Source: Alphaproteobacteria bacterium
GTDB lineage: Bacteria; Pseudomonadota; Alphaproteobacteria; RF32; CAG-239
Direction: 5' to 3'
Assembly (NCBI GenBank): GCA_024408895.1
Contig: JAKSUO010000024.1
Location: 1 to 12,047 of the forward strand
DNA length: 12,047 nucleotides
Position numbers and translations under genes: made by a program
Notes under the pieces: generated by a model
Seen by the model: only the letters and a program-made list of their open reading frames with translations
Told to the model about the DNA's origin: nothing
Database searches by the model: none
Shown: positions 1-6,373 of the stretch, piece after piece
How the letters are laid out: every line of letters starts with the position of its first letter
Position numbering within the stretch: position 1 is the stretch's first letter

Positions 1-536
1 GATTGCCGTTATTTAACGGGCGTATTTGGTATTCTGCACCGCAACGCGGGGATGTTGTCGTATTTAAATTTCCAAAGAACACACACACGGATTTTATTAA
101 GCGTATTATAGGGTTGCCGGGAGATACCGTGCAAATGAAGGAAGGACGTTTATATATTAACGGAGAAAAAGTTGAACGTGAGGAAAACGGACGCTATATC
201 ATAGATGAGTATCTTTCAATTCCGGAATTTTATCATAAATACACCGAAATGTTGCCGAATGGTATAAGCCATCAAATTTTGGAATTGTCCGATGATGAGC
301 GTATTGTTGATAATACGGATGAGTTTGTTGTGCCGGAAGGAGCATATTTTGTGATGGGAGATAACAGAGATCGTTCGGATGACAGTAGAATCAGTGTCGG
401 TTTCGTGCCGTTGGAAAATCTTGTCGGCAAGGCGAGATTTATTTTCTTTTCGCATGATGACAGCGGTTCTATTTTTAAACCGTGGACATGGTTTCATGCC
501 ATTCGTTGGCGACGTTTTTTCAGAGGTATTCATTAA
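1..536 (+). CDS. lepB: Signal peptidase I, C-terminal part (5' end outside window)
   Basis: This enzyme cleaves signal peptides from exported proteins at the periplasmic face of the inner membrane by a Ser-Lys dyad. The visible part is 177 codons, read from base 3. It begins just before the conserved RGDVVVF segment. The general-base lysine is in FIKRIIGLPGD (bases 99-101). The later box GDNRDRSDDSR sits at about bases 357-389 and is followed by GFVP and a hydrophobic end of the catalytic fold. The catalytic serine box and the N-terminal membrane anchor lie upstream of the window, so the TTG at base 3 is not the real start. The gene ends only 3 nt before rnc, the classic alphaproteobacterial lepB-rnc-era order, and the rnc ribosome binding site lies inside its last codons. 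Identification is secure; completeness cannot be judged. Confidence 0.95.
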   Translation, partial: LPLFNGRIWYSAPQRGDVVVFKFPKNTHTDFIKRIIGLPGDTVQMKEGRLYINGEKVEREENGRYIIDEYLSIPEFYHKYTEMLPNGISHQILELSDDERIVDNTDEFVVPEGAYFVMGDNRDRSDDSRISVGFVPLENLVGKARFIFFSHDDSGSIFKPWTWFHAIRWRRFFRGIH

Positions 537-539
537 TAA

Positions 540-1193
540 ATGGAAATTTTGCAAAAACATCTTAATTATAAGTTCAAAAATATCAAATTGTTGCAACAGG
601 CTTTGACGCATAGCAGTGTTACCGGAAACGAACGCTACAATTATGAGCGTTTGGAATTTTTGGGCGACAGAGTTTTGGGTATGACGATGGCTCACTTGTT
701 GTATAATATGTTTCCAAATGACCGCGAAGGTGTGTTGGCTCAACGTTATGTGCAATTAGTGCGCGCCGAAACGGTTGCCGCTGTTGTAAAAAAGCTGCAT
801 ATTGATGAATATATCAATGTCAAAGATGAGGAAATAAAGCAAGGTGTTAATGTACTTTGTGATGTCGGCGAAGCGATTATCGGCGCAATTTATATTGATT
901 CCGATATAGAACAAGCTATTCATTTTGTGGAAACAAATTGGCGCGATATGATAGATAAAAAAGGCGGTTCGGAAAAAGATGCCAAGACACAACTGCAAGA
1001 AAAATTGCACAGCGTAAAACTGCCAGTGCCGGTTTATGAAGTGGTGTCTAAAGATGGTAGCGAGCATGAACCGATGTTCACTATTAAAGTGTCATTAAAT
1101 GATGGGCAATTCGCACTCGGTTGCGGAAAAAATAAAAAAACAGCCGAACAGCAGGCAGCGGCAAAATTATTGGAACAAATGGAGCAGGAATAA
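540..1193 (+). CDS. rnc: Ribonuclease III
   Basis: This is a double-strand-specific endoribonuclease that processes rRNA precursors and some mRNAs; it acts as a homodimer with Mg2+. The protein has 217 residues, close to the usual 220-230. The catalytic domain carries the signature ERLEFLGDRVLG (residues 36-47), with E39 and D43, and the second acidic pair in CDVGEAIIGAIY (D108, E111). A double-stranded RNA-binding domain spans about residues 148-214 and ends in the typical KKTAEQQAAAKLL helix. The ATG at 540 is preceded by AGAGG at 522-526, inside the end of lepB. The stop codon overlaps the era start by one base (TAATG), so translation is probably coupled. All key residues are present. Confidence 0.97.
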   Translation: MEILQKHLNYKFKNIKLLQQALTHSSVTGNERYNYERLEFLGDRVLGMTMAHLLYNMFPNDREGVLAQRYVQLVRAETVAAVVKKLHIDEYINVKDEEIKQGVNVLCDVGEAIIGAIYIDSDIEQAIHFVETNWRDMIDKKGGSEKDAKTQLQEKLHSVKLPVPVYEVVSKDGSEHEPMFTIKVSLNDGQFALGCGKNKKTAEQQAAAKLLEQMEQE

Positions 1194-2089
1194 TGATGAA
1201 AACTAAATGCGGTTTTGTGGCTCTTATCGGTGCTCCAAATGCCGGAAAATCAACAATTACCAATAATTTTGTGGGGTCAAAAGTTTCTATTGTGTCGCCG
1301 AAAGCGCAGACAACGCGTACAACGATTAAGGGGATTGGAATTTATGGAAATACACAAATTATCTTTCTTGATACACCGGGGATTTTTGTGCCGAAAAGAC
1401 GTTTAGACAGAGCGATGGTCGCTTCGGCATGGCACGGTTTCGGCGATGCCGATATCAATGTTTTGGTGGTGGATGCCAAACGCGGAATGAACGAGGAAAC
1501 GTCTGCAATTATTGATGAATTGATTAAGCGTGATGCACATGCTGTTTTGGCATTTAATAAAATTGATTTGATGGACGAAGAAGAACTTTCGCGCTTAAAG
1601 GAAGAATTTGAAAATTTGTTCAATTTTGATGCGGTGTTTATGTTTTCCGCTCAATCCGGTGACCATATTACCGATTTTTATGAGTATTTGGCTGAAAATC
1701 TGCCGGATAGTCCATGGTATTATCCAGAGGATCAGATGTCGGATATGCCGCTTAGGATGTTGGCGGCCGAAATTGTGCGTGAAAAACTGTTTTTGAATTT
1801 AAGACAAGAATTGCCTTATGTTTTAACGGTGGAACCGGAACTATGGGAACATAAAGATGACGGCTCTATTCGGGCGGAAATGACAATCTATGTAACTCGT
1901 GACGGGCATAAATCCATTATTTTGGGACGTAATGGTTCTATGATTAAAAAAATAGGGCAGAGTGCGCGCGAAGAACTTGAAGAACTTTTAGAGGAACGTA
2001 TTCATCTGTTTTTATATGTAAAAGTGCGTGAAAATTGGGAAGAAGATCCGTCGCATTATAGTGATTGGGGACTGAATTTTAAGTCATAA
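1193..2089 (+). CDS. era: GTPase Era
   Basis: Era is an essential Ras-like GTPase with a KH RNA-binding domain that binds the 3' end of 16S rRNA and assists 30S subunit maturation. The protein has 298 residues, the normal length. GTPase motifs are visible in order: G1 GAPNAGKST (13-21), G2 in QTTRTT (39-44), G3 DTPG (60-63), G4 NKID (122-125) and G5 SAQ (152-154). The C-terminal KH domain spans roughly residues 205-285 with the GxxG loop GRNG at 245-248. The start overlaps the rnc stop; a second ATG at 1196 is possible. The ribosome binding site GGAGCAGGA (1181-1189) lies in the end of rnc. It is the last gene of the lepB-rnc-era operon and is followed by a strong terminator. The coupling of RNase III and Era in one operon matches their shared role in rRNA maturation. 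Confidence 0.97.
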   Translation: MMKTKCGFVALIGAPNAGKSTITNNFVGSKVSIVSPKAQTTRTTIKGIGIYGNTQIIFLDTPGIFVPKRRLDRAMVASAWHGFGDADINVLVVDAKRGMNEETSAIIDELIKRDAHAVLAFNKIDLMDEEELSRLKEEFENLFNFDAVFMFSAQSGDHITDFYEYLAENLPDSPWYYPEDQMSDMPLRMLAAEIVREKLFLNLRQELPYVLTVEPELWEHKDDGSIRAEMTIYVTRDGHKSIILGRNGSMIKKIGQSAREELEELLEERIHLFLYVKVRENWEEDPSHYSDWGLNFKS

Positions 2090-2104
2090 AAAATTTATTG
2101 GCAC

Positions 2105-2141
2105 AAAAAAAATCCCGCCGGATTGTCAGCGGGATTTTTTT
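2105..2141. terminator. Bidirectional rho-independent terminator between era and hup
   Basis: The arms AAAAAAATCCCGC (2106-2118) and GCGGGATTTTTTT (2129-2141) are perfectly complementary around a 10-nt loop. A-tracts on one side and T-tracts on the other make it work in both directions. It lies between the convergent era (ends 2089) and hup (stop at 2156-2158). Confidence 0.93.
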
Positions 2142-2155
2142 GTTATGACTACTGA

Positions 2156-2428
2156 TTATTTTACAGCATCTTTCAAAGCTTTACCGGCTTTAAAGCGCGG
2201 AGCTTTAGAAGCGGCAATTTTAATTTCTTTGCCGGTAGCAGGGTTGCGACCTTTGCGAGCAGCACGTTTAATAACATCAAAAGAACCGAAACCGGTAATT
2301 TGAATGGCAACGCCTTTTTTCAAAGACTTAGAAATAACAGCAATTGCTGCATTAATAACTTGTGCGGTAGCAACTTTAGATGCCTTAGCTTCATTAGCAA
2401 CTGCATCAACGAATTCAGTTTTGTTCAT
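2156..2428 (-). CDS. hup: HU-family DNA-binding protein
   Basis: HU is a small nucleoid-associated protein that binds and bends DNA without strong sequence preference. From ATG at 2428 it gives 90 residues beginning MNKTEFVDAVANE, the canonical HU length and N-terminus. GFGSF (46-50), the arm motif GRNPATGKEI (60-69) with the intercalating proline P63, and the end APRFKAGKALKDAV are classic HU rather than IHF. A longer in-frame reading up to 2539 adds 37 residues with no homology sense. The ATG at 2428 has a good AAAGGGA site just upstream on the minus strand (about 2434-2440), so the short form is preferred. The gene is monocistronic and convergent with era. No convincing promoter was found; TTGACT (complement of 2510-2515) is a possible -35 with no well-spaced -10. 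It could be called hupB; paralogue assignment is not possible here. Confidence 0.95.
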   Translation of the reverse strand: MNKTEFVDAVANEAKASKVATAQVINAAIAVISKSLKKGVAIQITGFGSFDVIKRAARKGRNPATGKEIKIAASKAPRFKAGKALKDAVK

Positions 2429-2517
2429 TTTATTCCCTTTCATTATAATCAGAGTTATATCAAGGCATCTACGCCTCTCACTGGTTATATTCAGCATAAA
2501 ATTTATAAGAGTCAAAT

Positions 2518-2553
2518 AAAAATCGCTGTTATACAACAAAAAACAGCATTTTT
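2518..2553. repeat. Hairpin in hup upstream region
   Basis: AAAAAT-c-GCTGTT (2518-2530) pairs with AACAGC-ATTTTT (2542-2553) with one bulged C. T-rich runs on both sides make it terminator-like on either strand. On the minus strand it lies about 90 nt upstream of the hup start, so it could be a leader hairpin or the end of a small transcript. Function is unknown. Confidence 0.55.
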
Positions 2554-2566
2554 TTGTGCGAAAATC

Positions 2567-2586
2567 ATAAAAATCGTGATTTTTAT
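2567..2586. repeat. Perfect AT-rich inverted repeat
   Basis: Arms ATAAAAATC (2567-2575) and GATTTTTAT (2578-2586) are separated by GT. CGAAA (2559-2563) and TTTCG (2586-2590) extend the pairing if a 4-nt bulge is allowed. It could be a protein-binding site or a hairpin; the sequence does not decide. Confidence 0.55.
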
Positions 2587-2610
2587 TTCGTAAAATAGAG
2601 GTAAGACGAG

Positions 2611-2632
2611 AAAAAAAGCCCAGAAAGGCGCT
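2611..2632 (-). terminator. Possible minus-strand terminator upstream of hup
   Basis: Read on the minus strand, AGC(G)CC, a 5-nt loop, and GGGCT are followed by a run of T (complement of the A-run at 2611-2617). The stem is short with one bulged G. If real, it would end a short minus-strand transcript starting near 2700-2730 or attenuate a long hup leader. Evidence is limited to the shape. Confidence 0.35.
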
Positions 2633-2650
2633 GAAATCTGTTTTGGGGCC

Positions 2651-2692
2651 GAATCTATGCGAATCTGCAGATTCCTTTTAAACGGATGATTC
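2651..2692. promoter_or_regulatory. Cluster of four GANTC sites with a 14-bp palindrome
   Basis: GAATC at 2651-2655 and 2661-2665, and GATTC at 2670-2674 and 2688-2692, fall within 42 bp. The central part, GAATCTGCAGATTC (2661-2674), is a perfect palindrome. CGAATCT is also directly repeated at 2650 and 2660, one helical turn apart. The cluster ends 8 bp before the -35 box of the unknown gene. GANTC is the target of the CcrM methyltransferase in many Alphaproteobacteria, so methylation-sensitive control is plausible; a plain repressor operator is the alternative. Confidence 0.5.
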
Positions 2693-2700
2693 TTTTTTGT

Positions 2701-2730
2701 TTGACAATACAATTTTTTTTGTACTAAAAT
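2701..2730 (+). promoter_or_regulatory. Sigma70-type promoter for the unknown gene
   Basis: TTGACA (2701-2706) and TAAAAT (2725-2730) are 18 bp apart. The predicted start near 2737 gives a leader of about 34 nt before ATG 2771. The leader is almost all A and T and has no recognisable Shine-Dalgarno sequence. Confidence 0.7.
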
Positions 2731-2770
2731 ATGATTAAATACTTATTATTAATACAAAAATCTTATTTTT

Positions 2771-3562
2771 ATGGCTATACTTAATTTATACAAATCATCC
2801 GGTTTACCGCGTGAAATGTGCATGATTTATTGCAAGGCGCAAGCGAATCTGTATCTGGAATGTACAAACGCAACACTTGTGCGCTTGGTTACAAGTTCAA
2901 AACATGAACATATCGCTTGGTATGATCCGGCGGTGGGTAAAAATCCTTCGGGAGAACTCGCTTTTACAAGAGCATTTGTGGAAGTATCCGCATATTTTGT
3001 CGGTGATTCCTATGAAATTGTGGATATTCAACCGATTGTCGCGGACAAAGATATGTTCTTTGTTAACGGTGATTTATATTTCCTTCATCGTCAAAAGAAC
3101 GGGGATGAAGTGATTAGAAAAATCACTATATATAGTCGGCAAGAAATGGTTGAAACTTTAAATTCTTATACCGATGAGGAAAATGAAGTTTGGCAAGCTA
3201 TCTATCTGGTCCATTGTTACTTAATAAAAAATAATGGGTTGGAATATGCTTTTACGGCTTGGGGAATGGCGTCTGAAGATACGTGCAGCTATTTGCCTGT
3301 TTTTCATAAAGACTATCATTTCATGGAAGAATATGAGATTGGAAACTTTGAAAAAAAACAAGTGCAAGTTGGGGAATCCTTTAAGGCACATGGCTATTTC
3401 TATAAAGTTTTGGAAGATGCCGAAGGAAAGCTTTGTTTGGATCAGAGTAAGTCAATTTTTACTTTGTATCATGGTACTAAAATAGGTGATAAAGGGACTA
3501 AGATGCGGAAAAATCCGCTGATTATTTCTTTTAGCGGCTTTGCAAGAAAAATTGATGGATAG
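2771..3562 (+). CDS. Protein of unknown function (263 aa)
   Basis: I do not recognise this protein. It has 263 residues, no signal peptide, no membrane segment and no obvious low-complexity region, so a folded cytosolic protein is likely. It has six cysteines (C17, C21, C31, C149, C172, C222), the first three in a C-x3-C-x9-C pattern. The middle (about 65-125) is rich in alternating hydrophobic residues, suggesting beta strands. Residues 135-165 look helical (around EVWQAIYLVHCYLI), and the C-terminal 60 residues again look like strands. The ORF is credible because it is long and has a good promoter at 2701-2730. A perfect terminator overlaps its stop codon, and its codon use resembles its neighbours. 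No Shine-Dalgarno precedes ATG 2771. It is a single-gene transcription unit between hup and a CorC-family gene, so context gives no pathway. Confidence 0.8.
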   Translation: MAILNLYKSSGLPREMCMIYCKAQANLYLECTNATLVRLVTSSKHEHIAWYDPAVGKNPSGELAFTRAFVEVSAYFVGDSYEIVDIQPIVADKDMFFVNGDLYFLHRQKNGDEVIRKITIYSRQEMVETLNSYTDEENEVWQAIYLVHCYLIKNNGLEYAFTAWGMASEDTCSYLPVFHKDYHFMEEYEIGNFEKKQVQVGESFKAHGYFYKVLEDAEGKLCLDQSKSIFTLYHGTKIGDKGTKMRKNPLIISFSGFARKIDG

Positions 3563-3581
3563 CTATCCATCAATTTTTTTT
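3547..3581 (+). terminator. Rho-independent terminator overlapping the stop codon
   Basis: A perfect 24-bp palindrome covers 3551-3574 (arms begin ATTGATGGATA), extended by A-run/T-run pairing to about 3547-3578, and is followed by T through 3581. The TAG stop of the upstream gene (3560-3562) sits at the top of the stem, so the last four codons (I-D-G-stop) are part of the terminator. Confidence 0.9.
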
Positions 3582-3632
3582 GCTTATAGAATTTTTATCA
3601 ATTATTTATTTAAGATATTGTATAAAGATATA

Positions 3633-3661
3633 TTGACAAGCTATGGATATGTTTGTATATT
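3633..3661 (+). promoter_or_regulatory. Sigma70-type promoter for the CorC-family gene
   Basis: TTGACA (3633-3638) and TATATT (3656-3661) have ideal 17-bp spacing. The predicted start near 3668 gives a leader of about 36 nt containing GAGG (3684-3687). Confidence 0.8.
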
Positions 3662-3703
3662 GGCGCTTGTGTTATAACATTTTGAGGTTAGATTACAATA
3701 TTA

Positions 3704-5041
3704 ATGAGTTCTATGTCATCTTATATAATCAACTTATTGTTGGTTTTTTTTCTTGTTTTTTGCAATGCATTTTTTGTTGTTTCTGAATTTTCCATCGTTA
3801 AAATCCGCCGCACAAAGCTGGAAGAGCTGGCGCAATCGGGTAATGCTAAAGCTAAAATCGCACTGGATATCAGCGAGCATTTGAACACATATTTAAGTGC
3901 TACTCAGCTCGGTATTACTTTGGCTTCTTTGGGGTTAGGATGGCTCGGCGAACCAGCTGTTTCGCGCTTGTTGGAAAATTTGTTGTCCGGTTTTTTTGAA
4001 ATTAATAAAGTGTTGCTGCATTCTATCAGTTTTGGTGTGGCCTTTACGTTCATTACACTGTTGCACGTTGTCTTAGGAGAATTGGTGCCGAAGTCTATGG
4101 CAATTCAAGATACTGAGCGCTATGCAATGATGGTTGCAAAACCTTTGTATGCTTTTAATAAAATTTGTACGCCGATTATTTGGTGCTTTGATCATGTTTC
4201 AATGGCAATTTTGAAAATGATGCATATAGAACAGGCAGATGAAAACGAAGACGCACATTCCGAAGAAGAAATTAAATTGATTATTGACGCATCGCAAAAG
4301 GGTGGCGTGATTGACGATACTGAAAGCGAAATTATCCAGAATGCCATCAATTTTTCTGAAATATGCGCACATGAAATTATGATTCCGCGGCAAGATATTA
4401 AGTGTATTTATCAAGATGATGATTTTGATGATGTGATGAAATTTGTTAAGGAAAATAAACATACGCGTTTCCCGTTGTGCGCCGAAGATAAAGACCATGT
4501 TTTGGGTATGATTCATATTCGTGATTTGTTGGAACGTGCCGATGAACCGCATAAGGATTTTTTGAAGCGTATTGTGCGTAAGATTATGTTTGTGCCGGAA
4601 AATAAATCTATTTCCGAGATCTTGCACGAGATGATGCGGACGCGCCGACACTTAGCTATTGTGGTAGATGAATATGGCGGAACAGCCGGCTTGCTGACAA
4701 TGGAAGATATTTTGGAAGAACTGGTTGGCGAAATTCAAGATGAACATGATGAAGTGGTGGAAGAACCTGTCTTGAAAATTGATGAAAAAACGTATGAGTT
4801 TGACGGTTTATATTTGGTTGAAGACGCTTATGATACGATGAATTTGCATTACCACGAATTGGAAGAAAGTACAATCGGCGGCTATGTGTTCAATATGCTG
4901 GGGCATGAGCCGAGTGTCGGCGATAAGGCATCGGACGATTGTTGTGAATATGAAGTTTTGCAGGTTGACAATATGCGTATTACGAGAGTGAAGGCTGTTG
5001 TTACGGCTTGTGATATGCCGGAACCTGCTGTCAACGAATAA
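3704..5041 (+). CDS. CorC/HlyC (CNNM)-family membrane protein, DUF21-CBS-CBS-CorC
   Basis: This family (YfjD, YtfL/PaeA, MpfA, TlyC relatives) sits in the inner membrane; members have been linked to Mg2+ or Co2+ efflux and polyamine export, and older annotations call them hemolysins. The protein has 445 residues, the usual size. The DUF21 transmembrane domain occupies about 1-180, with hydrophobic spans near 7-29, 65-95 and 107-127 and the conserved GELVPK at 125-130. A CBS pair follows: the first (about 222-280) starts at the conserved MIPR (226-229); the second (290-345) ends in DEYGGTAGLLTMEDILEELVG. The C-terminal CorC/HlyC domain is about 360-433. The ATG at 3704 has GAGG 16 nt upstream, rather far; ATG 3713 is farther still. 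It is monocistronic with its own promoter and terminator. The transported substrate cannot be deduced. Confidence 0.92.
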   Translation: MSSMSSYIINLLLVFFLVFCNAFFVVSEFSIVKIRRTKLEELAQSGNAKAKIALDISEHLNTYLSATQLGITLASLGLGWLGEPAVSRLLENLLSGFFEINKVLLHSISFGVAFTFITLLHVVLGELVPKSMAIQDTERYAMMVAKPLYAFNKICTPIIWCFDHVSMAILKMMHIEQADENEDAHSEEEIKLIIDASQKGGVIDDTESEIIQNAINFSEICAHEIMIPRQDIKCIYQDDDFDDVMKFVKENKHTRFPLCAEDKDHVLGMIHIRDLLERADEPHKDFLKRIVRKIMFVPENKSISEILHEMMRTRRHLAIVVDEYGGTAGLLTMEDILEELVGEIQDEHDEVVEEPVLKIDEKTYEFDGLYLVEDAYDTMNLHYHELEESTIGGYVFNMLGHEPSVGDKASDDCCEYEVLQVDNMRITRVKAVVTACDMPEPAVNE

Positions 5042-5060
5042 GGTTTTTTAATGATTGTTC

Positions 5061-5093
5061 ACCCGTCGGTATAATCGGCGGGTTATTTTTTTT
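5061..5093 (+). terminator. Rho-independent terminator after the CorC-family gene
   Basis: ACCCGTCGG (5061-5069) pairs with TCGGCGGGT (5075-5083), with two G-T wobbles and a 5-nt loop, followed by TATTTTTTTT to 5093. It lies 20 bp after the stop codon. Confidence 0.88.
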
Positions 5094-5117
5094 GTTAAAA
5101 CAAATATATATAAATAC

Positions 5118-5131
5118 GGTATTATAATACC
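5118..5131. promoter_or_regulatory. 14-bp perfect palindrome upstream of the rplM promoter
   Basis: GGTATTATAATACC is fully self-complementary and lies 37 bp upstream of the rplM -35 box. It contains TATAAT but has no correctly spaced -35, so it is better read as a possible protein-binding site. Role unknown. Confidence 0.35.
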
Positions 5132-5168
5132 ACATAGATAATATGTTGAAAATTTTATATTTTTTGTG

Positions 5169-5196
5169 TTGACAAGATACTTTTTTTATGTATATT
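5169..5196 (+). promoter_or_regulatory. Sigma70-type promoter of the rplM-rpsI operon
   Basis: TTGACA (5169-5174) and TATATT (5191-5196) are 16 bp apart. The predicted start near 5203 leaves a leader of about 36 nt. This also shows that an in-frame ATG at 5188, which lies within the promoter, cannot be the rplM start. Confidence 0.8.
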
Positions 5197-5238
5197 GAAC
5201 CCGAATTAAACAACATTTTTTATGAGAAAGAGATAAAA

Positions 5239-5709
5239 ATGATTTCTACACACACAACAAAGCCTGCTGACATTGAAAGAAAATGGTATGTCGTAGATGC
5301 CAGCGGTGTCGTTTTAGGCCGTCTTTCCGCAGAAATTGCTAAGATTTTACGCGGCAAGAATAAGCCTTATTTTACCCCGAATTTGGACTGCGGCGATTAT
5401 GTCGTTGTTATTAATGCTGAAAAAGTTAAATTGACCGGTAAAAAGTTAATGAACAAACATTATTACAAACACACCGGCTATATCGGCAGTGTTAAAGATA
5501 CAACAGCAGGCAGAATCTTGAGCAGTCGTTTCCCTGAAAGAGTTATTCAGAAGTCTGTTGAAAGAATGATTTCGCGTAACTCTTTAGGTCGTCAGATGAT
5601 GACAAAATTAAAAGTTTATGCCGGTGAAAATCACCCGCATACGGCGCAAAATCCGATTGTTTTGGATATTGCTTCTCAAAACCCTAAAAATAAAAGGAGT
5701 GCTCTGTAA
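5239..5709 (+). CDS. rplM: 50S ribosomal protein L13
   Basis: L13 is an early-assembly protein of the large ribosomal subunit. From ATG 5239 it has 156 residues, starting MISTHTTKPADIERKWYVVDA, the normal alphaproteobacterial form (about 150-157). Family landmarks are VLGRLS (25-30), CGDYVVVIN (51-59), HTGYIG (78-83) and YAGENHPHTAQNP (127-139). A longer reading from 5188 is rejected because it would begin inside the -10 region. The ribosome binding site is weak (AAGAGA, 5228-5233). Its stop overlaps the rpsI start (TAATG), so the two are translationally coupled as in most bacteria. Confidence 0.97.
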   Translation: MISTHTTKPADIERKWYVVDASGVVLGRLSAEIAKILRGKNKPYFTPNLDCGDYVVVINAEKVKLTGKKLMNKHYYKHTGYIGSVKDTTAGRILSSRFPERVIQKSVERMISRNSLGRQMMTKLKVYAGENHPHTAQNPIVLDIASQNPKNKRSAL

Positions 5710-6191
5710 TGGCTAAAAAAATAGAATCTTTGAAAGATATTAAATCTGCGACTGTTGCCGCTGAGGCTGAGACAAAGACTCCGCGTAAGGCAAATAAAGA
5801 TAAGCAAGGTCGTTCCTATGCTACCGGCAAAAGAAAAGATGCTGTTGCTCGCGTTTGGGTTATGCCTGGTAAAGGTAATATCACTGTTAACAGTAAAACG
5901 GTTGACGAGTATTTTGCTCGTCCGGTTTTAAAAATGGTTATTAATCAGCCGTTTGTTGTTGCTAATCGCGAAAATGAATTTGACGTGGTTTGCACTGTAA
6001 AAGGCGGTGGTTTGTCCGGTCAGGCCGGCGCTATTCGTCACGGCATTTCTAAGGCGTTAAACGAATATGAGCCGGAATTGAGAACTGTTTTGAAACAAGC
6101 CGGTTTATTAACACGCGATGCTCGTGTTGTTGAACGTAAAAAATACGGTAAGGCGAAAGCTCGTCGTTCTTATCAGTTCTCTAAGCGTTAG
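5709..6191 (+). CDS. rpsI: 30S ribosomal protein S9
   Basis: S9 sits in the head of the small subunit; its C-terminal tail reaches the P-site tRNA. The protein has 160 residues against about 130 in E. coli. The extra 30 or so N-terminal residues, rich in Lys, Glu and Ala, are typical of Alphaproteobacteria. The conserved core starts at SYATGKRKDAVARVW (36-50) and includes KGGGLSGQAGAIRHGI (98-113). It ends in the invariant SKR tail (158-160). A strong AAGGAG site (5694-5699) lies 9 nt before the ATG, inside the end of rplM. A terminator follows 29 bp after the stop. Confidence 0.97.
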   Translation: MAKKIESLKDIKSATVAAEAETKTPRKANKDKQGRSYATGKRKDAVARVWVMPGKGNITVNSKTVDEYFARPVLKMVINQPFVVANRENEFDVVCTVKGGGLSGQAGAIRHGISKALNEYEPELRTVLKQAGLLTRDARVVERKKYGKAKARRSYQFSKR

Positions 6192-6220
6192 TTTTTCGCG
6201 CGAAGATGCAAATATCTATG

Positions 6221-6249
6221 GGGGTTGCAGAAAATGCAATCCCTTTTTT
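6221..6249 (+). terminator. Rho-independent terminator of rplM-rpsI
   Basis: GGGGTTGCA (6221-6229) pairs with TGCAATCCC (6235-6243), with one G-T wobble and the loop GAAAA, followed by six T (6244-6249). The 124 bp between here and the convergent mltG 3' end contain nothing else that I can support; no terminator for mltG is visible on the minus strand. Confidence 0.9.
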
Positions 6250-6373
6250 GTATCGGCTTTTAATATATTATGTTTGATGTGGAAATATTTTTTATATAAA
6301 CACTTCGTATTTCTTTTATTTGAAAAATCTTTTTGCGGGGATGCAGGTTACGTTATGGCTTTCTCTGGTGCCT

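Larger units (their letters stand above)
2429..2770. other. Divergent intergenic region, hup / unknown gene, with multiple inverted repeats
   Basis: This is a 342-bp non-coding gap. Reading frames crossing it lack a ribosome binding site and run through the palindromes, so I treat them as chance. It holds a hairpin at 2518-2553, a near-perfect AT-rich palindrome at 2567-2586, a minus-strand terminator-like element at 2611-2632, a 14-bp palindrome at 2661-2674 inside a cluster of four GANTC sites, and a promoter at 2701-2730 for the downstream gene. Several of these are listed separately. Confidence 0.7.

Noticed and set aside
216..755. 179-codon open frame on the minus strand
   Set aside because: It is antisense to lepB and rnc, both certain genes; it has no ribosome binding site and its product is a low-quality shadow sequence.
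2429..2539. N-terminal extension of HU
   Set aside because: The extra residues are unlike any HU protein, and a good ribosome binding site precedes the internal ATG at 2428.
2651..2692. tRNA-like element suggested by repeated CGAATC sequence
   Set aside because: There is no acceptor stem, anticodon arm or T-loop consensus (GGTTCGAATCC) in the right arrangement.
2512..2712. 66-codon minus-strand frame between hup and the unknown gene
   Set aside because: It runs through the inverted repeats, has no credible start signals and no coding character.
4199..4651. 150-codon minus-strand frame
   Set aside because: It lies wholly inside the CorC-family gene, opposite its conserved CBS domains, and has no independent signals.
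5188..5238. Upstream start for L13
   Set aside because: The ATG at 5188 overlaps the -10 region of a strong promoter, so it would not be in the mRNA; the ATG at 5239 gives the normal L13 N-terminus.
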